A DNA stretch of 36,919 nucleotides from Gemmatimonadales bacterium (GTDB lineage: Bacteria; Gemmatimonadota; Gemmatimonadetes; Longimicrobiales; Gaopeijiaceae). The translations under genes were made by a program, and so were the position numbers. Below are positions 26,961-35,658 of this stretch, piece after piece. The notes beneath the pieces are model-generated. The model was not told where the DNA came from, did no database searches, and saw only the letters and a program-made list of their open reading frames with translations. Numbering within the stretch: position 1 is the first letter of the stretch; every line of letters begins with the position of its first letter. Location of the stretch: the NCBI GenBank assembly GCA_007692665.1, contig REBP01000130.1, positions 1 to 36,919 of the forward strand, given 5' to 3'.

Positions 26961-28247
26961 TCAGGCCCTGCCCCTCAGCATCCCGTGCCAGTAGAGCCGG
27001 GGGAGGACGTCCTTCTTCAGGATCCACATGGAGTAGCGCTCCCTGGTGGTGTCGAAGGGGAAGCTCGGATCCGGGTTGTTGTCGTAGTCGAATTCGGCAA
27101 GCACGAGCTTTCCGTAGCCCGTGATGAGGGGGCAGGAGGAATACCCATGGTAGCTGGCAGGATGGACGAGGTCCCGCCCCGCCCGGATGGTGAGGAGGTT
27201 TTCCACCACCACCGGAGCCTGCTTCCGTATGGCCGCCCCCGTCTTGGCGTTGGGGGTGCTTCCTGCGTCGCCGAGGCTGAAGACGTTCGGGAAGCGGGTG
27301 TGTCGCAGCGTATGGCGGTCCACCTCGACCCATCCGGTCTGGGGGTCGGCAAGGGGGCTTTTCCGGATGACATCCACGGGCCCCTGGGGCGGAGTGACGT
27401 GGATGAAGTCGAAACGCTCGACCCGCTCCACGGGCTCTCCGTCCGGCCCCGCACTGCGCACGACCGCTTCCTGCCGATCCGCGCGGACCTCCACGAGTTC
27501 ATGACCGAAGTGGGTATGGATCCCGTAGCGGGCAATGACCTCGTTCAGCGTCTTCGCGAAAGCCGGGACCCCGAAGATGATGCTCCCCGGATGGAAGAAG
27601 TGGATCTCGGCATCCTTCAGGCGACCGATCCCGCGCAGATAGTCCGCCACGAGGTACATGATCTTCTGGGGTGCACCCCCGCACTTGAAGGTGCCTGCCG
27701 GGTGAGTGAAGAGGGCACGGATGGGGCCGGGCTTCCGGCCGAGCGCCTGGAGGGCCTCCCAGGTGTAGGCCGATGCGTCACAGGCATAGTTGGAGCAGAT
27801 CCCGTTGTGTCCCAGTCCTTCCTCGAGCCCCGGGACCGCGCCCCAGTTGATCTGCAGGCCGGGAGAGACCACGAGATAGTCATAGGTCAGGGTTCGCCCA
27901 CCGGCCGTCACGACGGTGTTCCGTTCCGGATCGAAGGTCGCCGCCGCATCCTGGATCCATGTCGCCCCGCCGGGGATGAGGTCTTCCATCCTGCGGACCG
28001 ACTCCTCCCGCGGCACCACGCCGGCACCCACGAGGGTCCAGAGGGGCTGGTAGTAGTGGTTTCCCGCGGGGTCGAGCAGGGTGACTCGCGGGGCCGGGTC
28101 GGCGTCGAGCAGTCGAGCGGCGACGCTGAGTCCCCCGGCTCCCGCCCCGATGACGAGGATCTCGTGGTGGTCACTCGGCGGAGCCGGAACCCGGGAAGCG
28201 GGGGATGCGTCCGGGGAAGCGGCGGGTGATGCGGGTGCGTTGATCAT
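26961..28247 (-). CDS. Sulfide:quinone oxidoreductase, type II-like
   Basis: This FAD flavoprotein oxidises sulfide and passes electrons to the quinone pool at the membrane. The product has 428 residues. After a ~27-residue Ala/Pro tail comes the FAD-binding ILVIGAGAGG (30-39), then NHYYQPLWTLVGAG (63-76), typical of SQR, VSPGLQINW (127-135) and FSLGDAGSTPNAKTGAAIRKQAP (323-345). Redox cysteines match the type II (SQOR-like) pattern: Cys189 in FKCGGAPQK and Cys372 in YSSCPLITGYG. The C-terminal SMWILKKDVLPRLYWHGML helix would contact the membrane. The gene is 44 nt downstream of a DUF1641 gene, a known partner. A role in sulfide detoxification or respiration is well supported. Confidence 0.9.
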   Translation of the reverse strand: MINAPASPAASPDASPASRVPAPPSDHHEILVIGAGAGGLSVAARLLDADPAPRVTLLDPAGNHYYQPLWTLVGAGVVPREESVRRMEDLIPGGATWIQDAAATFDPERNTVVTAGGRTLTYDYLVVSPGLQINWGAVPGLEEGLGHNGICSNYACDASAYTWEALQALGRKPGPIRALFTHPAGTFKCGGAPQKIMYLVADYLRGIGRLKDAEIHFFHPGSIIFGVPAFAKTLNEVIARYGIHTHFGHELVEVRADRQEAVVRSAGPDGEPVERVERFDFIHVTPPQGPVDVIRKSPLADPQTGWVEVDRHTLRHTRFPNVFSLGDAGSTPNAKTGAAIRKQAPVVVENLLTIRAGRDLVHPASYHGYSSCPLITGYGKLVLAEFDYDNNPDPSFPFDTTRERYSMWILKKDVLPRLYWHGMLRGRA

Positions 28248-28291
28248 GGCACGCTCGGCGTGGGAGGGGCGGGGTTCGGATGGGGGGCGGG

Positions 28292-29098
28292 TCAGGGGGC
28301 TGGGACCGCGAGGGGGCGGGTCGGATCCCGAAGCGGGGGCCGCTCCGAGGGGCCGGGAGCCTCCCTGAGCGAGTCACCGAACCGCCGTCCCACTTCGAGC
28401 AGGAACCCGAGAGCCCGCTGGATTTCCGGATCCCGGAGAGCCCGTACCAGTCCCACGGCCCCGACCCGGGGGGCCGGTTCCGACCGGGTCTTCACCAGGG
28501 CGCTGGCTGCCGCGGAGACGACGCCGATGGCCTCGGGCGCCAGGGCCTGCGAGGCCAGGAGCGTGCGGATGGATTCGACCTCCCGGCGTCCCACCACCGC
28601 GCCGAATTCCAGCGCGGCCCGGGCGCCCCTGGACAACGCGTCCGCGGGATCGATGCCGTTGTCGCGGAGACGTCCCGTCTCCTCATCGAAGACGTCGGCG
28701 GCCATGGCGACGAGTCCCGGGGCCTCGCGAGCGAGGTTCAACGCGGTTTCGAGTCCCCGGAGCGTCTCCTCGTCGGAGAGACGCTCCAGCAGGGAAAGCA
28801 TGCGGCGAAGACGGGCGTCGGGATCGATCCCCCGGTTCTGGAGCTTCCCGATCTCCTCGTCCACAATGTCCGCGGCCATGCCTGCGGCGCCGGGCAGGAC
28901 GCCCGCGCTCTCGAGGGGGCGGAGCAGGAGCGCCAGGCGGTCCAGCTTCCCTTCGATGGCCACCATGCGCTCGAGGAGGAGGGCCGAGCCCCCCTGGGAG
29001 AGATCGTCGGTGGAACCCGGCCTTGCCGGGTCCACGAAGGCAACCGCCAGGTCCGCCGGGTCTGGCGAATCGGCCGGGGAGGGAACAGGAGAGGTCAT
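28292..29098 (-). CDS. DUF1641-domain protein, partner of sulfide:quinone oxidoreductase
   Basis: The product has 268 residues from ATG 29098. It is mostly helical, with two internal repeats of a unit like LERLSDEETLRGLETALNLAREAPGLVAMAADVFDEE, and ends with VRALRDPEIQRALGFLLEVGRRFGDSL, the DUF1641 signature region. Such proteins are commonly encoded next to SQR or formate dehydrogenase genes; their exact role is not known. It lies directly upstream of SQR on the same strand and would be its first-gene partner. Confidence is lower for the domain name than for the gene itself. Confidence 0.75.
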   Translation of the reverse strand: MTSPVPSPADSPDPADLAVAFVDPARPGSTDDLSQGGSALLLERMVAIEGKLDRLALLLRPLESAGVLPGAAGMAADIVDEEIGKLQNRGIDPDARLRRMLSLLERLSDEETLRGLETALNLAREAPGLVAMAADVFDEETGRLRDNGIDPADALSRGARAALEFGAVVGRREVESIRTLLASQALAPEAIGVVSAAASALVKTRSEPAPRVGAVGLVRALRDPEIQRALGFLLEVGRRFGDSLREAPGPSERPPLRDPTRPLAVPAP

Positions 29099-29191
29099 GG
29101 CGGGACCTGGGTTCGGGTGCGCGTCGGGCGGAAGCAGGGTCCCCGGGGGACGTCTCTCTGCGGGGCACCGCCCGACCCCTGCAAGGTGGCG

Positions 29192-29216
29192 CATGACCTG
29201 TCATGTGTCAACAGGT
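29192..29216 (-). promoter_or_regulatory. Operator-like overlapping palindromes before the DUF1641-SQR operon
   Basis: CATGAC-CT-GTCATG (29192-29205) is a perfect 6+6 inverted repeat. It overlaps ACCTGT...ACAGGT (29196-29216), arms of 6 with a 9-nt spacer. The minus strand also shows TTGACA here, a perfect -35 hexamer, so the dyads could bind a regulator at the promoter. No good -10 was seen 16-18 bp downstream. The nearest start is 29098. Confidence 0.4.
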
Positions 29217-29307
29217 AGCTACAAGTGGCCAGGGGGCGACGCAATCGGCGCCGACGAAGCTCGTTTCCGGGTGCGTCCCCGCGTTCGGCACGGGCACCCC
29301 CCTCCGG

Positions 29308-32300
29308 CTACCCCAGCCACTCCAGCAGGCGGGCCACGGCCCGGGGATTCCCGAAGTACCCGCTGTGCCCGACCCCGTCACCGGCGCCGAAGAGCTCCAC
29401 CTCCGACATCGCCAGCGGAAACGGCCCTGCCTCGGGGCCCTTCCACACGCTGTCTGCGGGCACGACGAGATCGTTCCCGACCCCCCGGAAGACCTGGTCC
29501 ACCAGCGGATCCATGAAGCTCCTGAGCCCGAACTCCGTAGGGGAGAAATCCGAGGCCAGGGCGAAATAGCGCCCCGTGAACCCCTCTCCCTCCAGCCGCT
29601 GGTCTTCCAGGTTGCCGGGGACCATGGAGGTGAGTCCGCGGAGGCCGCCCACCATTCCGAGCACGACGTCCTGTACGACGGCGAGGAGCCCCTGCATGGC
29701 GTCGGTGACCCCGTTGTCCGGAAAGAAGGTGAGGAGGTTGGCGTACACGTCCAGAAGGCGATTGATGTGTGCGGGGCTGGCCATGGCGGTGCCCCCGTTC
29801 GGTGTTCCTGCAAACACCACACGGCGTACCTGGACCCGGGGATCTCCCGCCGTGGCCAGCCTCCGGGCCACGAGCCCGCCCCGGGAGTGGGACACCACAT
29901 CCAGCTCCAGCGGGCCGCCGTCCGGGAGCATCTGCAGGAGCTGCTCGATGTTCTCGGTGGGGGTCCTGGAAAGGGTGTGGTGGTCGAAGGAGAAGACTCG
30001 CCCCTGGTAGCGGTTGTGGAGTTCGGCCACCACCTGGGGATCGAACCCCCCGAAGGCCCGATCCGTGCGGCTGAAGGTCCCGTGCACCATGAGGAGCGCA
30101 GGGCCCCCCCGGAGCAGGTCCCACTCCCCGGAACTCAGGTCCGCGACCTCCGGAATGCCGAAGTTTTCGGGGGTGAAGGAGCGAACCCGGTAGGGGACCC
30201 GGCCTTGCTCCCACCGTGCGGCCAGCGATTGCCCCGCCGCCTTCACCGCCGCCTCCCCGGCGTGGAAGACCAGCACCTTGACGAACTTCTTTCCAAGCGC
30301 CCCCACCAGCCCCCGGGTGCGGGGTTCCTCCTGCATGGGGAGGATGGCGCCGGGTACGGTGTACCGAAGGCGCCGCCCCGGGGCGCCGGCCCCGACAGAG
30401 CGGGTGGCCCCACCGATCTCCTCGCCGAAATGGAAGCGGAGCACCCCGGCCTCGTCCGCGCTGAGCAGCACCTGCCCCCATCCCTCCCCTGGATCGTCCA
30501 CCTCGAAGGAAAGGGCAGGCTCCGCTCCCCGGGTCCTCGGGGCTTCCGCCTGGATCTCCATCGTCGTGGCGGTCTGCATCCCGGCGGCCTCCAGCGCCTG
30601 GTCCAGGGCGTCTGCCGCCTGTTCGGCCACCACCCGGCGATTCTTCCAGCCGTGCGCGGTCACTGAACCGGACAGGCCCGAAGTGACGACGGTGATCCCC
30701 TCCAGTTCGGCTTTCCCTCCCTCCTCCACGAGCGTCCAGGCACGCTTCCGCCGCAGGGCCACCACCTTGTCCACCACGGTCCAGTCCGCGTCGTCGGACT
30801 CCGTGGAGGTGAAGGTGATGTCGCGGGTGCCAAAGGCGGCGTTTCGGGCCAGGAACTCCAGCGCGGTCTGCCCGGCGCTTCGGGTCAGGACCCCCTCCCC
30901 GGCATCGAAGGCCTCCTGATGGAGAAAGCTGAGGTTGGTGGGCTCCCGGGTGAAGATGAACTTGTAGACATCGGTCCCCTCCTCCAGCCGGGGACCGTAG
31001 CGGTCGTCGGAGTAGGGGAAATCGTCGGGAATGTAGAGATCGAAGTAGCCCCGGATGAGAAAGGAACCGGGGGCCAGGAGGACGCCCTTGGTATTGTTGG
31101 GATAGAACCGCTGCACCCGGCCGGTGAGACCCAGGTTGATGGCGTTGAGATACAGGTTCTCCCCGGAGTTGTTGTGGATGCGGAAGGCGATCCGGTCCCC
31201 CTCTTCCATGGTGATGGAGCCACCGGAGATCTCCGGCTCCGCGATCACGAACGAGGCGGGGTCGGTACGGGCCTTCGGCGGTGCAGGAGGCGCCCTCAGG
31301 AGGTCCACCTTGACCCTCCCCTTCAGCTCGCTTCCACGGTCCGGGTTCTCCAGCGCCATGACCTGCTGGTAGCGAGCCAGCCCCTCCAGGTTCCTGACCA
31401 GCCGCCCGGTTTCCCCGACGGGCTGGGGAGGCAGCCGCAGGGACCCCACCCGGGAGAAGGTGACCCAGGCGGGTTCCGCCAGGCCGGGGATGAAGGGGGG
31501 CTGGTCGGGCGACGTCGGGAGCATGGAGGCGCTCGGCGACGGGGTCTGCGCGGCAGGGTCCCCCCCGGCCCCGGTTGCGGGCTCCAGGAGATGCACCAGC
31601 ACCCGCGCCTCCTCGGGATCCTCCGCAGGGCGGAGAAGGGAAGACGCCTCGAGTGCGGCGTGCAGCTCCCCCCGGCGTCCCCCGTGACCGGGGCCCGGTA
31701 CCACGTGGACCGGCATCCGGAAGTCCGCCCAGGGGTGGGCGGTCTCGAGAACCCGGCAGGCGGCCTGCACCGACGAGCCGGGTGCCGACTCCTCCACGAT
31801 CCGGGCGGTCGACTCCGTGGCACGGACCGCCGTGACCTCCACCGATCCCAGCGCGTCACCCTCCCCGCGGCCACCCGGCGCGAGGACGGACCAGGAGGAC
31901 CCCTCCCGGACGCCGTGGGCGGCCCCTCCCGAGATCACCACCTCGTCCCCGCTTCGGGAGGCCACCAGGAGGTATCGGAGCGGCTCGATGGTGTCCACCC
32001 CGAAGATCGCCCGGTTCACCGCACCCTCCAGCTGGGGGTGCTGCTTGTCATTGGCTCCGGTGACCGCCGCGTAGACCCGCTCGAAGACGTCGGCGTAGGT
32101 CGTCGTCGACGAGATGGAGGCGAGGGCGCCGTAGAAGTGGAAGCTCATGGCCCCGTGGTCCACCCCACCCTCGCCCGGGTGTTCGTACGATTTTTCCTCG
32201 TTCCGGCACCCTGCCACCAGGACATAGCGGGCCCCCAGCCCCGCCATGAAACCGGACGGGCCGGAGCGGGTTCCCCCGCCGCCGGCTCCCCGCGTCCGGG

Positions 32301-32847
32301 CGACCACGTCCCGTCGGACGGGGGGCGGCTGCGGATCTCCCCGGGAAGCTCCCGGAACCGCCCGCGCACGGCTCCCGCCCACTTCCCGGGTGATCCCCCC
32401 GGAGTGGCAGCTGTCGAAGACGAAGGTGACGTGGGGAGTCCGCTGGGTGAGGGCCACGAGGAAGAGGTGGATCTCGTTGTCCAGGATGTCCAGGTTCGGA
32501 TGCGACCCCCGCCCGGAGTCCCACGGCATGATGGTCTCGTCCTTTCCGTCCTCCTCGCCGCCATCGTTGTTCCAGGCCCAGGAGCCGTGCCCGGAATAGT
32601 GGACGACCACCACGTCCCCCTCTCCGGTCTCGAGCACCAGCTGGTCGAAGGCGGCCAGGATTCCCTCGCGGGACGCCTCTTCATTCAGGATCAGCCGAAC
32701 CTGCTCGGGAGCGAAGCCGAAGGTGGTCCGGAGGACATCCGCCGCAAGGCGGGCGTCGTTCACGCAGCCCCTGAGCTGCTCCCATGGCTTCAGGTGAGGG
32801 TAGTCGTCGATCCCGATGCAGAGGGCCCGGCGCTGAGGTACGATCAT
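29308..32847 (-). CDS. Caspase-domain (peptidase C14) protein fused to an alpha/beta hydrolase
   Basis: The product has 1179 residues and no signal peptide. The caspase-fold domain (about 1-290) has RRALCIGIDDYP at its start, the catalytic His87 in VVHYSGHGS and Cys147 in FVFDSCHSGG. A beta-rich region follows (about 295-375, with GGAAHGVREGSSW), then a Pro-rich linker and a DUF4384-like beta-sandwich (about 540-650, with IHNNSGENLYLNAINLG). A second central region leads to a lipase-like alpha/beta hydrolase (about 930-1179): LLMVHGTFSRTD, nucleophile Ser988 in VVSHSRGGLVAR, Asp1126 in NDLVVP and His1161 in VGHSGYF. The pairing of protease and hydrolase suggests a conflict or cell-death effector, by analogy with prokaryotic caspase/TPR systems. 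It is last in a run with a TPR membrane protein and a 58-residue protein. The substrate is unknown. Confidence 0.85.
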   Translation of the reverse strand: MIVPQRRALCIGIDDYPHLKPWEQLRGCVNDARLAADVLRTTFGFAPEQVRLILNEEASREGILAAFDQLVLETGEGDVVVVHYSGHGSWAWNNDGGEEDGKDETIMPWDSGRGSHPNLDILDNEIHLFLVALTQRTPHVTFVFDSCHSGGITREVGGSRARAVPGASRGDPQPPPVRRDVVARTRGAGGGGTRSGPSGFMAGLGARYVLVAGCRNEEKSYEHPGEGGVDHGAMSFHFYGALASISSTTTYADVFERVYAAVTGANDKQHPQLEGAVNRAIFGVDTIEPLRYLLVASRSGDEVVISGGAAHGVREGSSWSVLAPGGRGEGDALGSVEVTAVRATESTARIVEESAPGSSVQAACRVLETAHPWADFRMPVHVVPGPGHGGRRGELHAALEASSLLRPAEDPEEARVLVHLLEPATGAGGDPAAQTPSPSASMLPTSPDQPPFIPGLAEPAWVTFSRVGSLRLPPQPVGETGRLVRNLEGLARYQQVMALENPDRGSELKGRVKVDLLRAPPAPPKARTDPASFVIAEPEISGGSITMEEGDRIAFRIHNNSGENLYLNAINLGLTGRVQRFYPNNTKGVLLAPGSFLIRGYFDLYIPDDFPYSDDRYGPRLEEGTDVYKFIFTREPTNLSFLHQEAFDAGEGVLTRSAGQTALEFLARNAAFGTRDITFTSTESDDADWTVVDKVVALRRKRAWTLVEEGGKAELEGITVVTSGLSGSVTAHGWKNRRVVAEQAADALDQALEAAGMQTATTMEIQAEAPRTRGAEPALSFEVDDPGEGWGQVLLSADEAGVLRFHFGEEIGGATRSVGAGAPGRRLRYTVPGAILPMQEEPRTRGLVGALGKKFVKVLVFHAGEAAVKAAGQSLAARWEQGRVPYRVRSFTPENFGIPEVADLSSGEWDLLRGGPALLMVHGTFSRTDRAFGGFDPQVVAELHNRYQGRVFSFDHHTLSRTPTENIEQLLQMLPDGGPLELDVVSHSRGGLVARRLATAGDPRVQVRRVVFAGTPNGGTAMASPAHINRLLDVYANLLTFFPDNGVTDAMQGLLAVVQDVVLGMVGGLRGLTSMVPGNLEDQRLEGEGFTGRYFALASDFSPTEFGLRSFMDPLVDQVFRGVGNDLVVPADSVWKGPEAGPFPLAMSEVELFGAGDGVGHSGYFGNPRAVARLLEWLG

Positions 32848-32871
32848 GGTACGGCACTCCGGAGAGGGAAT

Positions 32872-32898
32872 GCCCTCCGGCCGGGGCGGCCGGAGGGC
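32872..32898 (-). promoter_or_regulatory. Perfect hairpin between the 58-residue gene and the caspase gene
   Basis: GCCCTCCGGCC and GGCCGGAGGGC form an 11-bp perfect stem with a 5-nt loop, ending 24 nt before the caspase start codon and starting just after the small gene's stop. Without a U tract it could be a leaky terminator or an RNA structure lowering caspase expression relative to the upstream genes. Confidence 0.45.
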
Positions 32899-32904
32899 CG
32901 GAAA

Positions 32905-33081
32905 TCATTCGACTTCGCCCAGCTGCGGCGCCGGGGGTGGGCGTCCCGGGTCCCTTCCGGTCCCTCCCTCCCCCTCTCCCGCCTTCTGCTTCAGTTCGCG
33001 GACGGCGTCGCTGATCTCCTCCAGCCAGGGGGTGAGCTCACGAAAGTACCGATCCAGCTTGAGCTCGAGGTCTTCGGACAT
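32905..33081 (-). CDS. Small 58-residue helical protein, possible adaptor
   Basis: The ATG at 33081 has GGAG 8 nt upstream and starts 24 nt after the TPR gene stop. The N-terminal ~35 residues (MSEDLELKLDRYFRELTP, then WLEEISDAVRELKQK) would form an amphipathic, charge-rich helix or coiled coil. The C-terminal part is Gly/Pro-rich and probably disordered. No family was recognised. Its place between a TPR protein and a caspase-hydrolase, good ribosome-binding site and tight spacing support a real gene; an adaptor role is an inference. Confidence 0.6.
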   Translation of the reverse strand: MSEDLELKLDRYFRELTPWLEEISDAVRELKQKAGEGEGGTGRDPGRPPPAPQLGEVE

Positions 33082-33105
33082 CACGCATTCTCCAGGTTGG
33101 GGGTG

Positions 33106-35391
33106 CTACGGACGACTCGCGGTGACGAGTCGGTCCCTGCGGTCCCGGACGATCCGGGCATCGCTGTTCTGACGAAGGGATTCCATGGCCGCCGCCCGCA
33201 CCTCGAGGACAGCGGGGCGGAAGAGCGGATAGATGCTGGGGGTGGATTCCAGCCAGGTCGTCACGTCCACCGCCTCGGACGGGCGCCCGAGCGCCAAAGC
33301 CAGCCGGGCGTGGACGAGCCGTTCGAAGCCCAGGGCGTCCGACTCGTTCCACTGGATCTCCCCCCGGGGGCGGAGGGACCTGAGGATGTCCAGCGCTGCG
33401 GTCGAGTCCCCCTCGGCCAGGGCGGCATGACCCGACATGGCCTGGGCCAGGAGGGAATCCCGCGCCGTACGGGGGCCCGTGGCCAGGCGGTCCTCCATCC
33501 TCCGGGCGATGTCCCGGGTTGCCGCTCCGTTCCCCCTGGAGGCCTCCCATATCCCCATGAACCAGAGGCGGGCACTGTTGCTGGAGCGATATCTCCCGTC
33601 TTCATCCCGGTTTGCTGCGGCCACCACCTCCGCCCGCCCATCGGTGGGGTACCCTGCGGCCTCCACCAGCAGGAAGAGGAGTTCGGCGAACTGCACGGGA
33701 GTCCCGTCGCCGGGCTCCGGGGTGTGATCCCGCACGGGGCGGGGATCGGCCATCGCCCGGAGATCCTCGAGGGAGCTGCCCGCGGCTTCCACCAGCGCGA
33801 GCGCCTCGTCGGTGCGGCCGGTGGCGAGGAGAAGACCCATGAGGCCCTTGAGGCTGCTCCACCGGCGCCCGACCTCCCATCCGGTGGTCGTGGTATCGTG
33901 GGCCAGGAGAGCCCGGTAGGCCGCCTCCGCGCAGGACCACCGTCCTTCTCCCCCCGCCAGGTTCGCGGCGACCTCCATGAGGGGACCGGGACGTCTGTGC
34001 GCCTCCTCCTCCCAGTCCACGCTCCCGGGACCGTGTACCGCGCAACGCGTTGCGAGCACGATCTCCGAGACCAGTTCCGGGTCTGCGGCGGCTGCGCGGA
34101 ACTCCACGTCCAGCCCCCGGAGTGCGTCGGGGTCGTCGGATCGGAGGCGGTGCTGGGCCAGATGGTAGAGAACCCCCCCGGCGGTGGGATCCAGGGCATG
34201 GGCCCGCTGGAAGGCCTCCGTGGCCACGGAGTCGGGGAACCGCCTCGAAGGGGCGAGATGGTGGTAGACCTCGCCTCTCTGGGCGTGCGCGGCGGCCATG
34301 CGGGGGTCGAGCAGCAGGGCCCGATCCAGTGCGGCGAGCGCCCTCTCCGAGTCCCCGGCCAGGTAGGCCTGAAGCCCCTCGGCGAAGGCCCGGTCCCGGT
34401 CCGTGAGATCCAGCAGCAGCGCGGCCTCCACGAGGAAGGATGCCTCCTGGGACCGGTGTCTCCAGGAGGCGGCCTGCGCCCCCCGGATCGCCGCTTCCGG
34501 GAAGTCCGGGTCCAGGTCGAAGGCGGACTGGTAGGCGGCCAGCGCGTCCGCGTATCGGGCACGACGAAAGGCCGCCTCTCCGCTGAGGAACTGGGCCACG
34601 GCCGCCGGGTCCCGCTCGGTGAAGTGGGCGGCAAAGTCGGCCGGCACCTGGCCGAGGAGCGAGGGAAGAAGCTGGCTGGCGGCCCGAAGTCCCGGTACCC
34701 AGGGCTCGCCGAGGCCTCCCCGTGCGCTCGCCCGCTGCAGGGGAAGCTCCTCCGCGACGTCGAAGAGATCCAGCAGGACGGTGACGGAGTCGACCCCCGC
34801 CACCAGCCTCCCCACCACGAAGCGTCCGCTCCCCTGGGCCGTGGCGATGCTCCGTGCTCGTGCGAGCGTGAGCGTCCGGGGGTTCAGCTGTTGCTCCGGA
34901 TCGAGAAATGCCCAGCCGTCGATCCACCGGAGGGAGGCGGCCCGGTCCAGCGCATGCCCGATCATCGTGGCGATGTCCTCTCCCACGGAGGTGGGCAGAC
35001 CGCCTTCCGGAACCACGATGGGAAAGACGACAATCCGGTTCCGATCGAGCTCCACGGTGGAGGGCAGGGTCCGGAAGATGGCGAGCCCCCCCAGGAGCAG
35101 GGCGGAGGCCCCCACGAGCCCCAGGGCTCCCCTTCGCATCCAGCGGGCCCTCGGCGGTCCCACGGTTCCCAGCGGATCCTCGGGGCCCGCCTTCCTGAGT
35201 CCCTGGGGAGTGAGATCGAAATACCAGGAAAGGGCCAGCACGATGGGGAAGCCCACGAAAGCCACGCCGACGAGCGCCCGGAAGACCCAGTAGGGAGCGC
35301 CCAGGGCGGGGAGGAGCAGATCCGCTGCCTGAAGAAGGGCAAACGCCACCACCACGTACATGGCCGCGGCACGGCCCACCCGCCTCTCCAT
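33106..35391 (-). CDS. Membrane-anchored TPR protein, possible sensor
   Basis: The product has 761 residues from ATG 35391. Three hydrophobic segments (about 10-33, 36-58 and 88-107) anchor it. A TolB-like alpha/beta region follows (about 118-215, RIVVFPIVV then SVGEDIATMIGHALDRAASLRWIDG). The rest is TPR-type helical repeats (about 255-740), such as AAFRRARYADALAAYQSAFDLDP and GDSERALAALDRALLLDP. The layout recalls the kinase- or cyclase-less C-terminal halves of Gemmatimonadota signalling proteins. The frame continues upstream as QGLLAELM, which resembles the usual N-terminus; AGGAGG at 35445-35450 with ATT at 35436 gives a possible longer form. It is first in a run with the 58-residue gene and the caspase-hydrolase, so a sensing or scaffolding role is plausible but not shown. 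Confidence 0.75.
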   Translation of the reverse strand: MERRVGRAAAMYVVVAFALLQAADLLLPALGAPYWVFRALVGVAFVGFPIVLALSWYFDLTPQGLRKAGPEDPLGTVGPPRARWMRRGALGLVGASALLLGGLAIFRTLPSTVELDRNRIVVFPIVVPEGGLPTSVGEDIATMIGHALDRAASLRWIDGWAFLDPEQQLNPRTLTLARARSIATAQGSGRFVVGRLVAGVDSVTVLLDLFDVAEELPLQRASARGGLGEPWVPGLRAASQLLPSLLGQVPADFAAHFTERDPAAVAQFLSGEAAFRRARYADALAAYQSAFDLDPDFPEAAIRGAQAASWRHRSQEASFLVEAALLLDLTDRDRAFAEGLQAYLAGDSERALAALDRALLLDPRMAAAHAQRGEVYHHLAPSRRFPDSVATEAFQRAHALDPTAGGVLYHLAQHRLRSDDPDALRGLDVEFRAAAADPELVSEIVLATRCAVHGPGSVDWEEEAHRRPGPLMEVAANLAGGEGRWSCAEAAYRALLAHDTTTTGWEVGRRWSSLKGLMGLLLATGRTDEALALVEAAGSSLEDLRAMADPRPVRDHTPEPGDGTPVQFAELLFLLVEAAGYPTDGRAEVVAAANRDEDGRYRSSNSARLWFMGIWEASRGNGAATRDIARRMEDRLATGPRTARDSLLAQAMSGHAALAEGDSTAALDILRSLRPRGEIQWNESDALGFERLVHARLALALGRPSEAVDVTTWLESTPSIYPLFRPAVLEVRAAAMESLRQNSDARIVRDRRDRLVTASRP

Positions 35392-35510
35392 CAGTTCGGC
35401 GAGAAGCCCCTGCTTTGGTGGCGGGGAATCGGAAATGGGTGAACCCTCCTGACGGTCTTCCGGGGCGCGGGCACGGGGCGGTGCCGGCGTCCTGGTCGAA
35501 GGACCGGAAG

Positions 35511-35540
35511 AACATACGCCGGTGTCCCGCGCGCGGGCAA
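35511..35540 (-). promoter_or_regulatory. Candidate sigma-70-like promoter for the TPR/caspase cassette
   Basis: On the minus strand TTGCCC (35535-35540) and TATGTT (35511-35516) are 18 bp apart, each with 4 of 6 consensus bases. It lies about 70 nt before the AGGAGG of the TPR gene and is the only such pair I found in the divergent spacer. Confidence 0.35.
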
Positions 35541-35658
35541 CGGCGCCGGAAACAGGGGTGCTGCCGCCCCCGCGTGTTTGCCATCTGCAGGCCCCTCGAG
35601 TACGGTGATGTCATGTCCCTGCCGAAGGACTTCGGACGCCCGCCCGGAGGTGGACCCC

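Noticed and set aside
30919-35442. Open frame of about 1500 codons on the + strand opposite the TPR and caspase genes
   Set aside because: It mirrors real genes on the other strand, is low-complexity Gly/Arg/Pro/His-rich without motifs, and results from the scarcity of stop codons in GC-rich DNA.
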